Part shown: piece by piece, positions 29,360 to 38,040 of the stretch
Layout of the letters: every line of letters starts with the position of its first letter
Position numbering within the stretch: position 1 is the first letter of the stretch
DNA from: Blastocatellia bacterium
Lineage (GTDB): Bacteria > Acidobacteriota > Blastocatellia > Pyrinomonadales > Pyrinomonadaceae
Length of the DNA: 64,000 bases
NCBI GenBank assembly: GCA_003488005.1
Contig: DNND01000018.1
Location: 15,587-79,586 of the forward strand
Direction: 5' to 3'
Position numbers and translations under genes: made by a program
Notes under the pieces: model-generated
Seen by the model: the letters and a program-made list of their open reading frames with translations, nothing else
The model's database searches: none
What the model was told of the DNA's origin: nothing

Positions 29360-29865
29360 TTGGTTCACGCTTGTGTTGCTCGTCTTTCCGTGTTGCCGTC
29401 TCTCTGGTCCACAACAATGCTGGAACCATGGCTCTTGATTGCTTTTAACACCTTGCCTGGAGCCATTTGCGAATCCAGGTAGTGTCTACCATTCGTTTGC
29501 GAATCCGGTGCACGATGGGTGAGGAATAACTAGTTGGTCGCGAAAGCATTGTTTCGAACGCAATACAGCCGTGCTTTTCAGGGTTCGCGAATTGGACAAG
29601 AGCGACGCTATTCAGTAAGTCGCGCTATTGGTTTTGACGTGACCGCCAACTGCAGGCACTGACATTTACCGGCGCATAATTGCAGGAAGTTCCCAATCAA
29701 ACAATCAGGGATTGCCTGATACGGCCAAGCTAATCAGATTAATATTCCACCAGACGCAACTCGATTTTTGAGGATATTAAACCGCATCCTTGAATGATAT
29801 GGGCCAAACCTGATTGTTATGTAAGAGTATTCCTCATGGGCGTGTCAGCATTTTCCCTACACCCG
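29360..29865. other. intergenic, nothing recognised
   Basis: About 500 bases upstream of the protease gene and downstream of the periplasmic-binding-domain kinase. It is A+T-richer than its surroundings around 29720-29830. No frame or structured element could be supported. It should contain the protease promoter. Confidence 0.4.
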
Positions 29866-32800
29866 CTACTTGGTCATAGTGCGAACTATTTCGCGGCCGG
29901 CAATCGGCACGCGCAGGGTAACGACGGTACCATGGCCTTCGGCGCGGGCAATACTAACTTCTCCGCCAATAAGGTGTGCGCGTTCTCGCATCCCCAGCAG
30001 ACCCAATGACTGCTGTTCTGATTTCCCATTGTCGCTAATTCCTTTTCCGTTATCCTTGACGGACAGAACCAAAATTCCGTCGTTGGTTTGCAACTGGACA
30101 TCAACCCGGGTTGCGCGCGCGTGCCGAAGAACGTTGGTCAACGCTTCTTGAAAGATGCGGAAGACCGCCGTTGATTGCTCTGCGCTCAACTGGATGTTTT
30201 CCAGGCCAGAGTTGCAATCGCAATCGCAGATGATTCCAGTACGCGCCTGAAATTGCTGCGCCTGCCACTCGATTGCCGGCGCCAGGCCAAGATCGTCGAG
30301 CACGCTTGGGCGCAATTCCGAGGCGATCCTGCGCAGAGTACTAACGGACATATCCGTCAGCTTCGTGAGAGCAGTCAACTTTTCTCGGACACTTGCTAGT
30401 TGCGGCTGATGGACTGGAGCGGACAGGGTCTTTTGAATTTCCTCCAAATCCCATTTCAAAGTCGTTAGCATCGAGCCAAGTTCATCATGAATCTCACGAG
30501 CAATGCGAATGCTTTCTTCTTCTCTTGCAGAACTGAGTTTGGCCGACAGCGCGCGCAACTGATCGCTGGTTGCCTTGAGTTTCTCCTCGGCTGCCTTTCG
30601 TTCAGTGATGTCCGATGCAGTTCCTTCGTAGTACGCGATCTTACCGTGTTCATCTTGCACTGCGCGTGCGTTGACTGAGATCCAGAGCGTAGTGCCATCC
30701 TTACGAAAGACCTTATGCTCAAACGCGCGCACTGCACCCTGTTCCTCGAGTTGACGCTTGAACTCGTCACGGCGGGCGGGGTCGACGTAAACTTGAAGCG
30801 AAATATCCTGGCGGCTGTTAATCAGCTCTTCCGGAGATGAAAACCCATACATGCGCGCCAAAGTCGGGTTAGCTTCAATGTATCTGCCATCCGGGGTTGA
30901 TTGAAAAATTCCTTCGCCTGCATTCGCGAAAATTTCACGGTATTTCTGTTCGGCCTCGCGCAAGGCTCCTTCCGCCCGTTTGCGTTCGACGGCAGCGGCG
31001 AATATTTCTCCGACCAGGCGCAAGCGCGCTACCATCGCCTCAGGCCAATCGTGGTACGTCAGTATCGACGTGAACGAAATTGCACAAATGACCGAGCCGC
31101 CCATGAGCACGGGGATGCTCAGTCCGGACTTGACTCCAATCCTGGCCGCGTACTCCTTTTCATTCACAGCATCCTCAGCCATATCATCGGGGATACGCGA
31201 CCAATTGACCGTAACTCCTCGACGCAACTGGTCCGTGATCCAGGGAAACGGATCTTTCAATCCGGTTGGCGGCGGCGGCAGCGGCTCGACTCCGGGAACT
31301 GTGTATGAATGACTTCGGTAAAGCGTCGTCCAATCGTCGCCGAACTGGAGGAACGAAGCCCGATCCACCCCGAGAAACGCCGCGAGAGTTTGCAGCCAGT
31401 TATCTATCTCACGATCAACTTCATTGGGAGATAGGTTAGCGAATGTGGCGGAGAGTTCCGTCACCATTGTCTCAAAACGCAAGCGTTCATCGAGCGCCTC
31501 CTCGGCCTGCTTGCGATCCTCAATGTCAATTGATACTCCGTACCACTTAACGACGTTTCCCTGTTCGTCCCGTAGCGGCGCGGTGCGAATCAGGAACCAG
31601 CGATATTCCCCGTCAGCCCGCCGCAAGCGCATCTCATCTTCGGACGGTTCGCCTGCGGCCATGTTCGCACCCCACTTTTCCATCGCACTTGCAAGGTCTG
31701 CGGGATGCATTGGGAGCGTCGGCTTTTCAATTTCCTCCTCCAAAGAAAGGCCGGTGTAGTCCAACCAACGCTGATTGACAAACTCAATGACTCCGTCAGG
31801 CCGAATGCTCCAGGCCATGGTGGGAATTGTGTCGATGATGAGTCGAATGCGATCCTCGCTCCGGCGCAACGCATCTTCGGCTTGCTTACGCTCGGTAATA
31901 TCTTCCGCAATTCCAGCGACCCGGTAGAAATGCCCTGACTTATCCGTTATCGGGAAGCCACGATCACGTACCCAGCGGATCGAACCGTCCGGACGTACCA
32001 CGCGATACTCAACTTCGAAACCCTGCTCAAGGTCCTGCGGACCGAGGGCGAGTACCTCAGCCCGGTCTTCAGGATGGATGGCGGCAACAAATTCATTCGG
32101 GTCCAGGTACACACTTTCGCGGGATCGTCCCCAAACCTTGTCGTACGCCGGACTGATGTATAGGACGGTGCTCAGATCAGCCGTGCGTAGCCAAAACACT
32201 TCACGGAGGTTCTCGGCAATCTGACGGAAGCGCTGTTCGCTCTCACCCAGGGCCGCAGTCCTTTGCAATATCTTTTTTCTCAGCGTTCTATTCCAAGTGG
32301 CCAGGCCGGCGATCAGCAGAACTGCAATCGCCGCTGCGTAGCCCGCGTCGATAATGTAGCGACCATAACTATTGATCGGGCGGCCGTACCATTTCTCATC
32401 GATTTGCTTCAACTCGCTCGCGTCAATGGCCGTGAATCCCTCCTGCACCAGGCGCATAGTTGCGGCGTCTCCATTGCGCACTGCCCGTCGCAGGTCATCG
32501 CGGAAGACCGGCGCCGAACGCCGAAACTCCTCCTGGATTCCTGATTTGTTCAAAAGATAAAGCGCCGAAGGATCATCAACCACAAAGACATTGATCTTAT
32601 GCTGTTTCGCAGCCTCGATGACCGCGTCGTTGTTTTGAAACTCAACTACAGTCGTCACGCCGTTCGCCTTGAGTTGAGCGATATGTTTGTCGCCAGTCTT
32701 AACTCCGACCGGAAATCCTTGCAGCGAGGCAATGTTTGAGATGCCGGAAATGTCATTGCGAAAGTAGATCGAGGCTTCGACCGTGGTATATGGCGGAGTG

Positions 32801-33129
32801 AAATCAAAATAGACCTCGCGCTCGGGCGTGTCGATGATGGATTCGATCACGTCAAACTCGCCCGCGCGCATGTGCCGCAACGCTTCGCCCCAGTCCATCG
32901 CGTGGATCTCGGCCTTGATCCCCGTCTTCTTTTCCCACGCCTGCCATTGATCGATGAGGATTCCCTGCAACTTGCCATCTTCCGTTTGAAACGAGTACGG
33001 CGCGTAGGCATTGTCCACCACGACGTGGATAGTTCGCGGCGGCGCGGCGGCAGTTTGCGCCAGAGCGAACGAAACCAACGCCAGCGAAAAAATTAATAGG
33101 CGCGTTATCTTCGTAGTTGTCGCAGGCAT
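29866..33129 (-). CDS. histidine kinase with periplasmic binding-protein sensor, PAS-PAS-GAF-PAS, HisKA_3
   Basis: 1087 residues from the ATG at 33129 (GTG at 33147 possible). A signal peptide (LLIFSLALVSFALAQ) leads a solute-binding-protein family 3 domain (about 30-265; VVVDNAYAPYSFQTEDG), so the sensor faces the periplasm as in BvgS/EvgS-type kinases. A membrane segment (about 275) is followed by PAS, PAS, GAF (about 560-725) and PAS domains, HisKA_3 (RIAREIHDELGSMLTTLKW) and HATPase_c (DNGKGI, LGLLGMRERAHLIGG). It shares the CDCDC cluster with the kinase at 25396. The binding domain suggests sensing of an amino acid or similar small polar ligand, but the ligand is unknown. No regulator gene is adjacent. 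Confidence 0.93.
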   Translation of the reverse strand: MPATTTKITRLLIFSLALVSFALAQTAAAPPRTIHVVVDNAYAPYSFQTEDGKLQGILIDQWQAWEKKTGIKAEIHAMDWGEALRHMRAGEFDVIESIIDTPEREVYFDFTPPYTTVEASIYFRNDISGISNIASLQGFPVGVKTGDKHIAQLKANGVTTVVEFQNNDAVIEAAKQHKINVFVVDDPSALYLLNKSGIQEEFRRSAPVFRDDLRRAVRNGDAATMRLVQEGFTAIDASELKQIDEKWYGRPINSYGRYIIDAGYAAAIAVLLIAGLATWNRTLRKKILQRTAALGESEQRFRQIAENLREVFWLRTADLSTVLYISPAYDKVWGRSRESVYLDPNEFVAAIHPEDRAEVLALGPQDLEQGFEVEYRVVRPDGSIRWVRDRGFPITDKSGHFYRVAGIAEDITERKQAEDALRRSEDRIRLIIDTIPTMAWSIRPDGVIEFVNQRWLDYTGLSLEEEIEKPTLPMHPADLASAMEKWGANMAAGEPSEDEMRLRRADGEYRWFLIRTAPLRDEQGNVVKWYGVSIDIEDRKQAEEALDERLRFETMVTELSATFANLSPNEVDREIDNWLQTLAAFLGVDRASFLQFGDDWTTLYRSHSYTVPGVEPLPPPPTGLKDPFPWITDQLRRGVTVNWSRIPDDMAEDAVNEKEYAARIGVKSGLSIPVLMGGSVICAISFTSILTYHDWPEAMVARLRLVGEIFAAAVERKRAEGALREAEQKYREIFANAGEGIFQSTPDGRYIEANPTLARMYGFSSPEELINSRQDISLQVYVDPARRDEFKRQLEEQGAVRAFEHKVFRKDGTTLWISVNARAVQDEHGKIAYYEGTASDITERKAAEEKLKATSDQLRALSAKLSSAREEESIRIAREIHDELGSMLTTLKWDLEEIQKTLSAPVHQPQLASVREKLTALTKLTDMSVSTLRRIASELRPSVLDDLGLAPAIEWQAQQFQARTGIICDCDCNSGLENIQLSAEQSTAVFRIFQEALTNVLRHARATRVDVQLQTNDGILVLSVKDNGKGISDNGKSEQQSLGLLGMRERAHLIGGEVSIARAEGHGTVVTLRVPIAGREIVRTMTK

Positions 33130-33177
33130 CGAATTAAATGGACTCACGAATTAAGCGCACTGACGACATAGCACTTT

Positions 33178-34602
33178 TCAAACTATTTGGCCGTCCGACA
33201 GCGGCACGCGCAGGCTAACGACAGTGCCCCGGCCTTCCGCGGTTGAAATGGTGACTTCTCCACCGATGAGATGGGCGCGCTCTCGCATTCCGAGCAGACC
33301 CAATGACTGCTGTCCTGATTTCTCACTGTGCGTAATTCCTTTTCCGTTATCTTTAACCGACAAAACGAAAAACCCGTTGTCTTTCGTTATTTTGATATCA
33401 ACTCGAGTCGCTCGCGCGTGACGAAGCACGTTGGTCAAAGCTTCCTGGAAAATCCGAAATACTGCCGTTGATTGTTCTGCGCTCAATACAACGTTTTCCT
33501 GACAGTGCTCGCAAACGCAAACAATTCCTGTGCGCGCCTGGAACTGTTGTGCCTGCCATTCAATAGCCGCGGCCAAACCGAGATCGTCCAGTACGCTTGG
33601 CCGCAATTCCGAGGCAATCCTCCGCAGAGTACTAACGGACATATCAGTCAGCTTCGACAGCGCCGACAACTTTTCGCGCACCGCCTCTGGTTGCGACTGA
33701 CCTAATGGCGTGGAAAGCATTTTGTTGATTTCCTCGAGATCCCATTTTAATCCGGTAAGCATCGAACCAAGCTCATCGTGAATCTCACGAGCGATGCGTG
33801 TACCTTCTTCTTCTCTCGCCGATTGGAGTCGCGCGGAGAGTGCGCGCAATTGCTCGCTTCTTATGTTTAAGTCCGCTTCCGCCTGCTTGCGCTCGGCGAC
33901 CTCCTTCCTTAGTTCTTCATTCGCGACTCTAAGATCGTTGGTTCGTTCAACGACTCGTTGCTCCAACTCTTCATTCAGTCTTTTTACCTCCTGCTTGGCT
34001 TGGATTAACTCGGGCGTTTCAAAGACCTCCCATTTGCCTTGACGTCTTGCTATTGCAAACTGATGGGTGCGCACCACATCAAAAATCTCGTCAGCTCCGA
34101 TCGACGCGAGCGGGTAAGTGCATGACGCGATCGTGCGTTCGCCGGGGAATAATTTATCGAGTTCGGCCTCGAACTTATGAAGCTCGTTCGGTCCTGCATC
34201 GTTTAGCCAGGCCGGACTGCCGTTGACTCTCATTCCCGCATAGCCCCTGGCCAATGCTTCATTAAGTTTCTTTCTGAATCGATCTGCGACTGTGTGAGGG
34301 TCAAATGTCTTTCCGCGAAGAAACCACTCATCGTGCCCGACAACTTCTATGCTTTGCTCAGACATATACCGGTCAAGGTCGGGAAGAGCATTTCGCAATT
34401 CGCTCGTTGCTTCTTCCACTGTCAGCAACTCCGAATCCGAAATCACCCAGAGGCAGAACTCTTTGTTTTCCAGCCCGGCCTTAAAGTAGGGAATCAAAAT
34501 GTCGAGCAGGTCTTGTTTCGTCTCGTAGAAATAACAGAAGTGTGAACCCCAGGGCAGGTCGCCGACGACGTTGATTCCTGTTTTCCGTAATTCAACTGCC
34601 AT
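33178..34602 (-). CDS. MEDS-domain sensor histidine kinase, HisKA_3 type
   Basis: 474 residues from the ATG at 34602, chosen for its perfect GGAGGTGA ribosome-binding site. An N-terminal MEDS domain (about 5-180; PWGSHFCYFYETKQDLLDIL, FKAGLENKEFCLWV), known from DcmR-like sensors of one-carbon and other small molecules, is followed by a coiled coil (about 200-255). HisKA_3 with RIAREIHDELGSMLTGLKW and HATPase_c (FRIFQEALTNVLRHARAT, DNGKGI, LGLLGMRERA) complete it. It is soluble. The C-terminal half is nearly identical to that of the kinase at 29866, indicating duplication; the cysteine cluster here reads CVCEHC. It ends 49 bases upstream of that kinase's start, so the two may be co-transcribed. 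Confidence 0.93.
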   Translation of the reverse strand: MAVELRKTGINVVGDLPWGSHFCYFYETKQDLLDILIPYFKAGLENKEFCLWVISDSELLTVEEATSELRNALPDLDRYMSEQSIEVVGHDEWFLRGKTFDPHTVADRFRKKLNEALARGYAGMRVNGSPAWLNDAGPNELHKFEAELDKLFPGERTIASCTYPLASIGADEIFDVVRTHQFAIARRQGKWEVFETPELIQAKQEVKRLNEELEQRVVERTNDLRVANEELRKEVAERKQAEADLNIRSEQLRALSARLQSAREEEGTRIAREIHDELGSMLTGLKWDLEEINKMLSTPLGQSQPEAVREKLSALSKLTDMSVSTLRRIASELRPSVLDDLGLAAAIEWQAQQFQARTGIVCVCEHCQENVVLSAEQSTAVFRIFQEALTNVLRHARATRVDIKITKDNGFFVLSVKDNGKGITHSEKSGQQSLGLLGMRERAHLIGGEVTISTAEGRGTVVSLRVPLSDGQIV

Positions 34603-35790
34603 GCTAATCACCTCCAAAATTCCTGGGAGCACATCCACCAAGTAGTGGGAGCGGAGGTCCAAAAAAAGCTCTATCGGGGATTAAGCAAAAATTGCCTCTT
34701 TCCGAACCCGTCGCTCGCGAGCTCGATGAACGCGTGACTACGATCCAAGTAAATGACTGAAATAAGAAACGGGGCGAACAGACTGGTGGCCGGTGTTGTA
34801 AGACCGCCCACGAGGGTGAACGAACCAACAACTCTCAGCCGGGAGGCTGGTGAAATTAATCTAAGGGCGCTGAGGAGTTGCCCCATAAAAACTCGCTTTC
34901 CACTCCTGCCGTAATTGCAGACATGGACAAGCTGCCTTGTAGGCGCCGAGGGCTAATTATTGGAATTCGAAAGACGATGCGGCATGGGCAGGAGCTGGGC
35001 AACCGCAACCTTTCAAACTCTTCAGATTCGGATCAGGTGCGATTCTAGTTTTAAGCCGTTACAGTTGCAATCGAAATCTCGGCTCTCCTACGCCGTTCGA
35101 TAGTAGTTGGCCGTCAGGAGACGCTTCGTGAATTTTGGTCTGGATTAATAACTCTCCGAGATCAAAGTCAACTCTTGTGCTTCGACCCGAGCGGCACGGT
35201 TCAAAGACTCGTCCGCGGAACAGGCATTGCGGATAGGCCTGAATGGACAACTCGGGCGCTCGGTTCGAGTCAAAGTGCGGCACTACGCCGCGGCCTTCTG
35301 CAACGCGGTTGGGCAGTGGTCAGCAGTCGGATGGCATTGGGAAACCAATTACATTGGCTTTCAAAACTACCCTGATCCCCAGACCGGACAGTTGCCCGAA
35401 AAAGATGTTCGCTGATGACCAATTTGTCTTCAAGGTTTGGGTCGAAGCAGTCACGAGAGAAATTATCAAAATCGAAGAGAGCTGTAACTCAAATGACTAT
35501 CTCTATGACATTCGCCACGAATCCCAGGAAATATGATTTCGAGGAAAGTGGAGAAACGCCCAGGTTGCTGGGAAGAACGCACAAGTGAATTGACCCTCAT
35601 GACGGTTGCGGACCGAGCTAGACTTGTCTTAGTAAAAAACAAATACCGGTAAACCTTCACGCTATTAGCCTACCGCCGGTACTTTCATCGCCGGAGAGGG
35701 CGGTACGGTCCTTGCCATTGCATTACCGCGAAGAAAGTTCGCTCTCGGCTCACCCATCCCAATTCATTTGACCCAGGCAACACACTGTCA
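34603..35790. other. long intergenic stretch between divergent units, possible relics
   Basis: About 1.2 kb between the MEDS kinase (minus) and the pilin operon (plus). Short frames exist: a plus-strand piece at 35227-35415 ending in protein-like FQNYPDPQTGQLPEKDVR, and a minus-strand piece at 35059-35283. They lack ribosome-binding sites and recognisable domains, so I treat them as possible gene remnants. Promoters of both flanking units must lie here. Confidence 0.4.
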
Positions 35791-36783
35791 ATGCCAACTA
35801 AATGCCAACTGAAACTACAAGCGCCTGACCAACAAGGCTTCTCGATGGTGCAACTGATCGTCATCCTGGCAATCGTGTCAGTTATTTCAGCGTTTGCGAT
35901 CCTAGGAATAACGAAGGCCAGGGCTGCCATTCGGCTGCAGAATTCGGTGCGTCAATTCGCGGTCTATGTCGAGAGAGTCAGGGCCGACGCGCTGCGGCGT
36001 CACGGTATGGCGAGTGTGCAACTGCTGACTACTTCAAGTTATGGCGTGACAATGGATTTTGCAGATGCAGGTACGACAAGGACGCAGAATTTCTCATTGG
36101 AAAGCGGTGTGATATTTACCGCAGCCCTGCAGACGATTTCATTCGACTGGCGCGGCCGCACCGCGAACGAGGTTTCCGTAGGCTTCAGTAACAGCAGCGG
36201 GACCAGCAACGTCAACATTACCGGTTCAGGCGACGTGACCATCGACGCCGAGATCTTTCACGATGCATCGGTCCCGAACCTAAACTTACCCACCGTCCCG
36301 GGAAACTTGAATCCAGATCCTTCAGCGGGGTCTACAGGTTCTCCGACAGCAACCCCGACGCCAGTGCCAACCGCGACTGCAACTCCCACTCCGGATCCAA
36401 GTCCGACTGCGACCCCTACGCCAACAGCGACTCCAACTCCCACCGCAACTCCGACGCCAACCCCGACTCCCACGCCCACTCCGACACCAGCGCCAACAGC
36501 GACGCCGACGCCGGTACCCTGTTCAATCGTTGCCGGCAGCAGTGTCTTGACGATTATCAGCAACGGCTCAGGCAGTGTGGGCATTCATCTGAACAACTTC
36601 ACCGGCAGCGGGACAATCAGCGCTTCCTCAAGTAACAGCGGTCAGATCCAGGTCACGCCTGGCTCGCAGACCGTCAGCGGTAGCGGCACCGCCACTTTCA
36701 GTATCACCGTTAAAAAACAGAGTGGCAGCGTGAGCTTTTCATCGTCCTGCGGAACGAAAGTGGTAACTGTGACGGTCAACTAA
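35791..36783 (+). CDS. FimT/GspH-like minor pilin with Thr-Pro linker and extra C-terminal domain
   Basis: 330 residues. A type III (prepilin) signal is cleaved after Gly16 in QQGFSMVQLIVILAIV and followed by the hydrophobic N-terminal helix. Position +5 of the mature protein is Gln, not the usual Glu. A GspH/FimT-like head runs to about 165. A low-complexity (T/P/A) linker spans about 184-243. Residues 244-330 form an added beta-rich domain with one cysteine at each end (CSIVAG and SSCGTK), probably a disulfide, reminiscent of Ig/BACON-type folds. It is first in an operon of four pilin-like genes. Ordinary FimT proteins end after the head (~170 residues), so the linker and end domain are accretions and could display an adhesive module. 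Confidence 0.9.
   Translation: MPTKCQLKLQAPDQQGFSMVQLIVILAIVSVISAFAILGITKARAAIRLQNSVRQFAVYVERVRADALRRHGMASVQLLTTSSYGVTMDFADAGTTRTQNFSLESGVIFTAALQTISFDWRGRTANEVSVGFSNSSGTSNVNITGSGDVTIDAEIFHDASVPNLNLPTVPGNLNPDPSAGSTGSPTATPTPVPTATATPTPDPSPTATPTPTATPTPTATPTPTPTPTPTPTPAPTATPTPVPCSIVAGSSVLTIISNGSGSVGIHLNNFTGSGTISASSSNSGQIQVTPGSQTVSGSGTATFSITVKKQSGSVSFSSSCGTKVVTVTVN
36340..36519 (+). repeat. Thr-Pro-rich coding repeat in the minor pilin gene
   Basis: About 60 codons of degenerate six-base ACNCCN units with occasional Ala or Asp codons, encoding the linker of the FimT-like protein. The complementary strand reads as an artificial Val-Gly frame, which is not a gene. Length is likely variable through slippage. 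Confidence 0.9.
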
Positions 36784-36806
36784 TGCCCCCGAAGCATTGA
36801 TAAGCG

Positions 36807-37310
36807 ATGAGAAAGAACAGCAACAAACCAATGAGACGCGCGCGTAATTACTCCCAAGCGAACGGTGTTTCCGCGCAAGGCTTCACACTAATTGAAACAG
36901 TTATTGCCATGCTGGTAATGACGGTTGTTGGGTTGGGTGTGGCGTCCGCTTTCTTCTACGCCGCGAGCAACACCGGCAACGCCGCCGATCGGGAAATGGC
37001 CATCGCCGTAGCGCAACAGCGCCTTGAACAATTGCGCAGCGTCGCGTTTACCGATGCAACTCTCAACGCCACCTCGGCGTCAGGCGTGGCGACCAGCGTG
37101 ACCCGCGCCGGGCGGGCCTATTCGATTACTACGATAATTACTGACGCCAATGTCATCTCCGGTGCGGCAACCTTGAAGACTCTCACAATAAAGGTCGTGC
37201 CACAGGCTTCAAGCCAGGCATGGACCACCTCAACCACCTCGCCGTTTGGTTCAGTGACATTGGTGACGGAACGCTCATCCCAGATATTGGGGCCAAACCG
37301 CTCCCTTTGA
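36807..37310 (+). CDS. PilV-like minor pilin
   Basis: 167 residues with a prepilin signal: a basic leader then GFTLIETVIAMLVMTVVGLG, with the conserved mature +1 Phe and +5 Glu, and a long N-terminal helix (NTGNAADREMAIAVAQQRLEQLRS). The head is short and Ser/Thr-rich. Pre-leader cleavage by PilD-type peptidase is expected. It begins 23 bases after the FimT-like gene and ends 7 bases before the PilW-like gene, so all are one operon. By analogy with FimU/PilVWX sets it would help prime or cap type IV pili or a type II secretion pseudopilus. Confidence 0.9.
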   Translation: MRKNSNKPMRRARNYSQANGVSAQGFTLIETVIAMLVMTVVGLGVASAFFYAASNTGNAADREMAIAVAQQRLEQLRSVAFTDATLNATSASGVATSVTRAGRAYSITTIITDANVISGAATLKTLTIKVVPQASSQAWTTSTTSPFGSVTLVTERSSQILGPNRSL

Positions 37311-37317
37311 TGAAACA

Positions 37318-38040
37318 ATGAAAACAAGACCATCTAAAATCCCAGTTGAAAAAGCCCGAGGGTTCTCGTTAATGGAGCTGATGGTCGCTATGACGCTTAC
37401 GCTGGTTATTACGGGAATTGCCTCAACGCTATTGGCCCGCACCATGAATCTCCGCACCAGGACGAACGCAAACGCCGATGCGCTCGCCGATGCGCAACGC
37501 GCACTCAACATCATTTCGCGCGAAATTGCCAATGCCGGATTCAACCTGAGCGACAACGGCATCGTGGCTGGAGACTCAACTACCGACAGTCATGGCAACA
37601 GCACACTCAGGATTCGCGCAAACCTCAACAAATTCAACTTGGCGGTTTCTACAAGCGCGCAAAACGGAATTGGCACAGCGGTCGAGGACGCAGGCGAGGA
37701 CGTCGAGTTTCTACTTTACGCGGAAAACAACACGAATTTGTTGGCGCGTTACGACGCCTATGCAACTGTGGGCGGCAAATCGACAGTGCTCGCAAATCGG
37801 CTCGATAGTTTGCATGTTCATTACTATTCACAAAAAGTGACTTATGGAACTTCGGGATGCGACATTACCGGAGCTTCTTCGTCTGAAGTTAATCCGAATG
37901 CCGCGAGATATGTGGTCCTTGCGGTGTGCGTTCACCTCAACGCCGTCGGCAAGCTGAATGGTCCCGGGTATCAACCGGCGACCAGCGTCCTATTGGTTTC
38001 CGACGTTGCCCTGCGCAATTCGAATCTGCCCCTTTACTGA
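37318..38040 (+). CDS. PilW-like minor pilin
   Basis: 240 residues. A prepilin signal ARGFSLMELMVAMTLTLVITG has mature Phe+1 and Glu+5, followed by an amphipathic helix (ANADALADAQRALNIISREIANAGF) typical of PilW. The size fits PilW rather than a major pilin. Its stop overlaps the next start (TGATGG), so it is translationally coupled to the PilX-like gene. The presumed role is in the minor pilin complex with its three neighbours. Confidence 0.9.
   Translation: MKTRPSKIPVEKARGFSLMELMVAMTLTLVITGIASTLLARTMNLRTRTNANADALADAQRALNIISREIANAGFNLSDNGIVAGDSTTDSHGNSTLRIRANLNKFNLAVSTSAQNGIGTAVEDAGEDVEFLLYAENNTNLLARYDAYATVGGKSTVLANRLDSLHVHYYSQKVTYGTSGCDITGASSSEVNPNAARYVVLAVCVHLNAVGKLNGPGYQPATSVLLVSDVALRNSNLPLY

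Noticed and set aside
35227..35415. Possible gene fragment upstream of the pilin operon
   Set aside because: Protein-like at its end but without start signal or recognised domain; mentioned only as a possible relic.
36258..36584. Minus-strand frame rich in Val and Gly repeats
   Set aside because: It is the complement of the Thr-Pro codon repeat in the pilin gene and has no ribosome-binding site.
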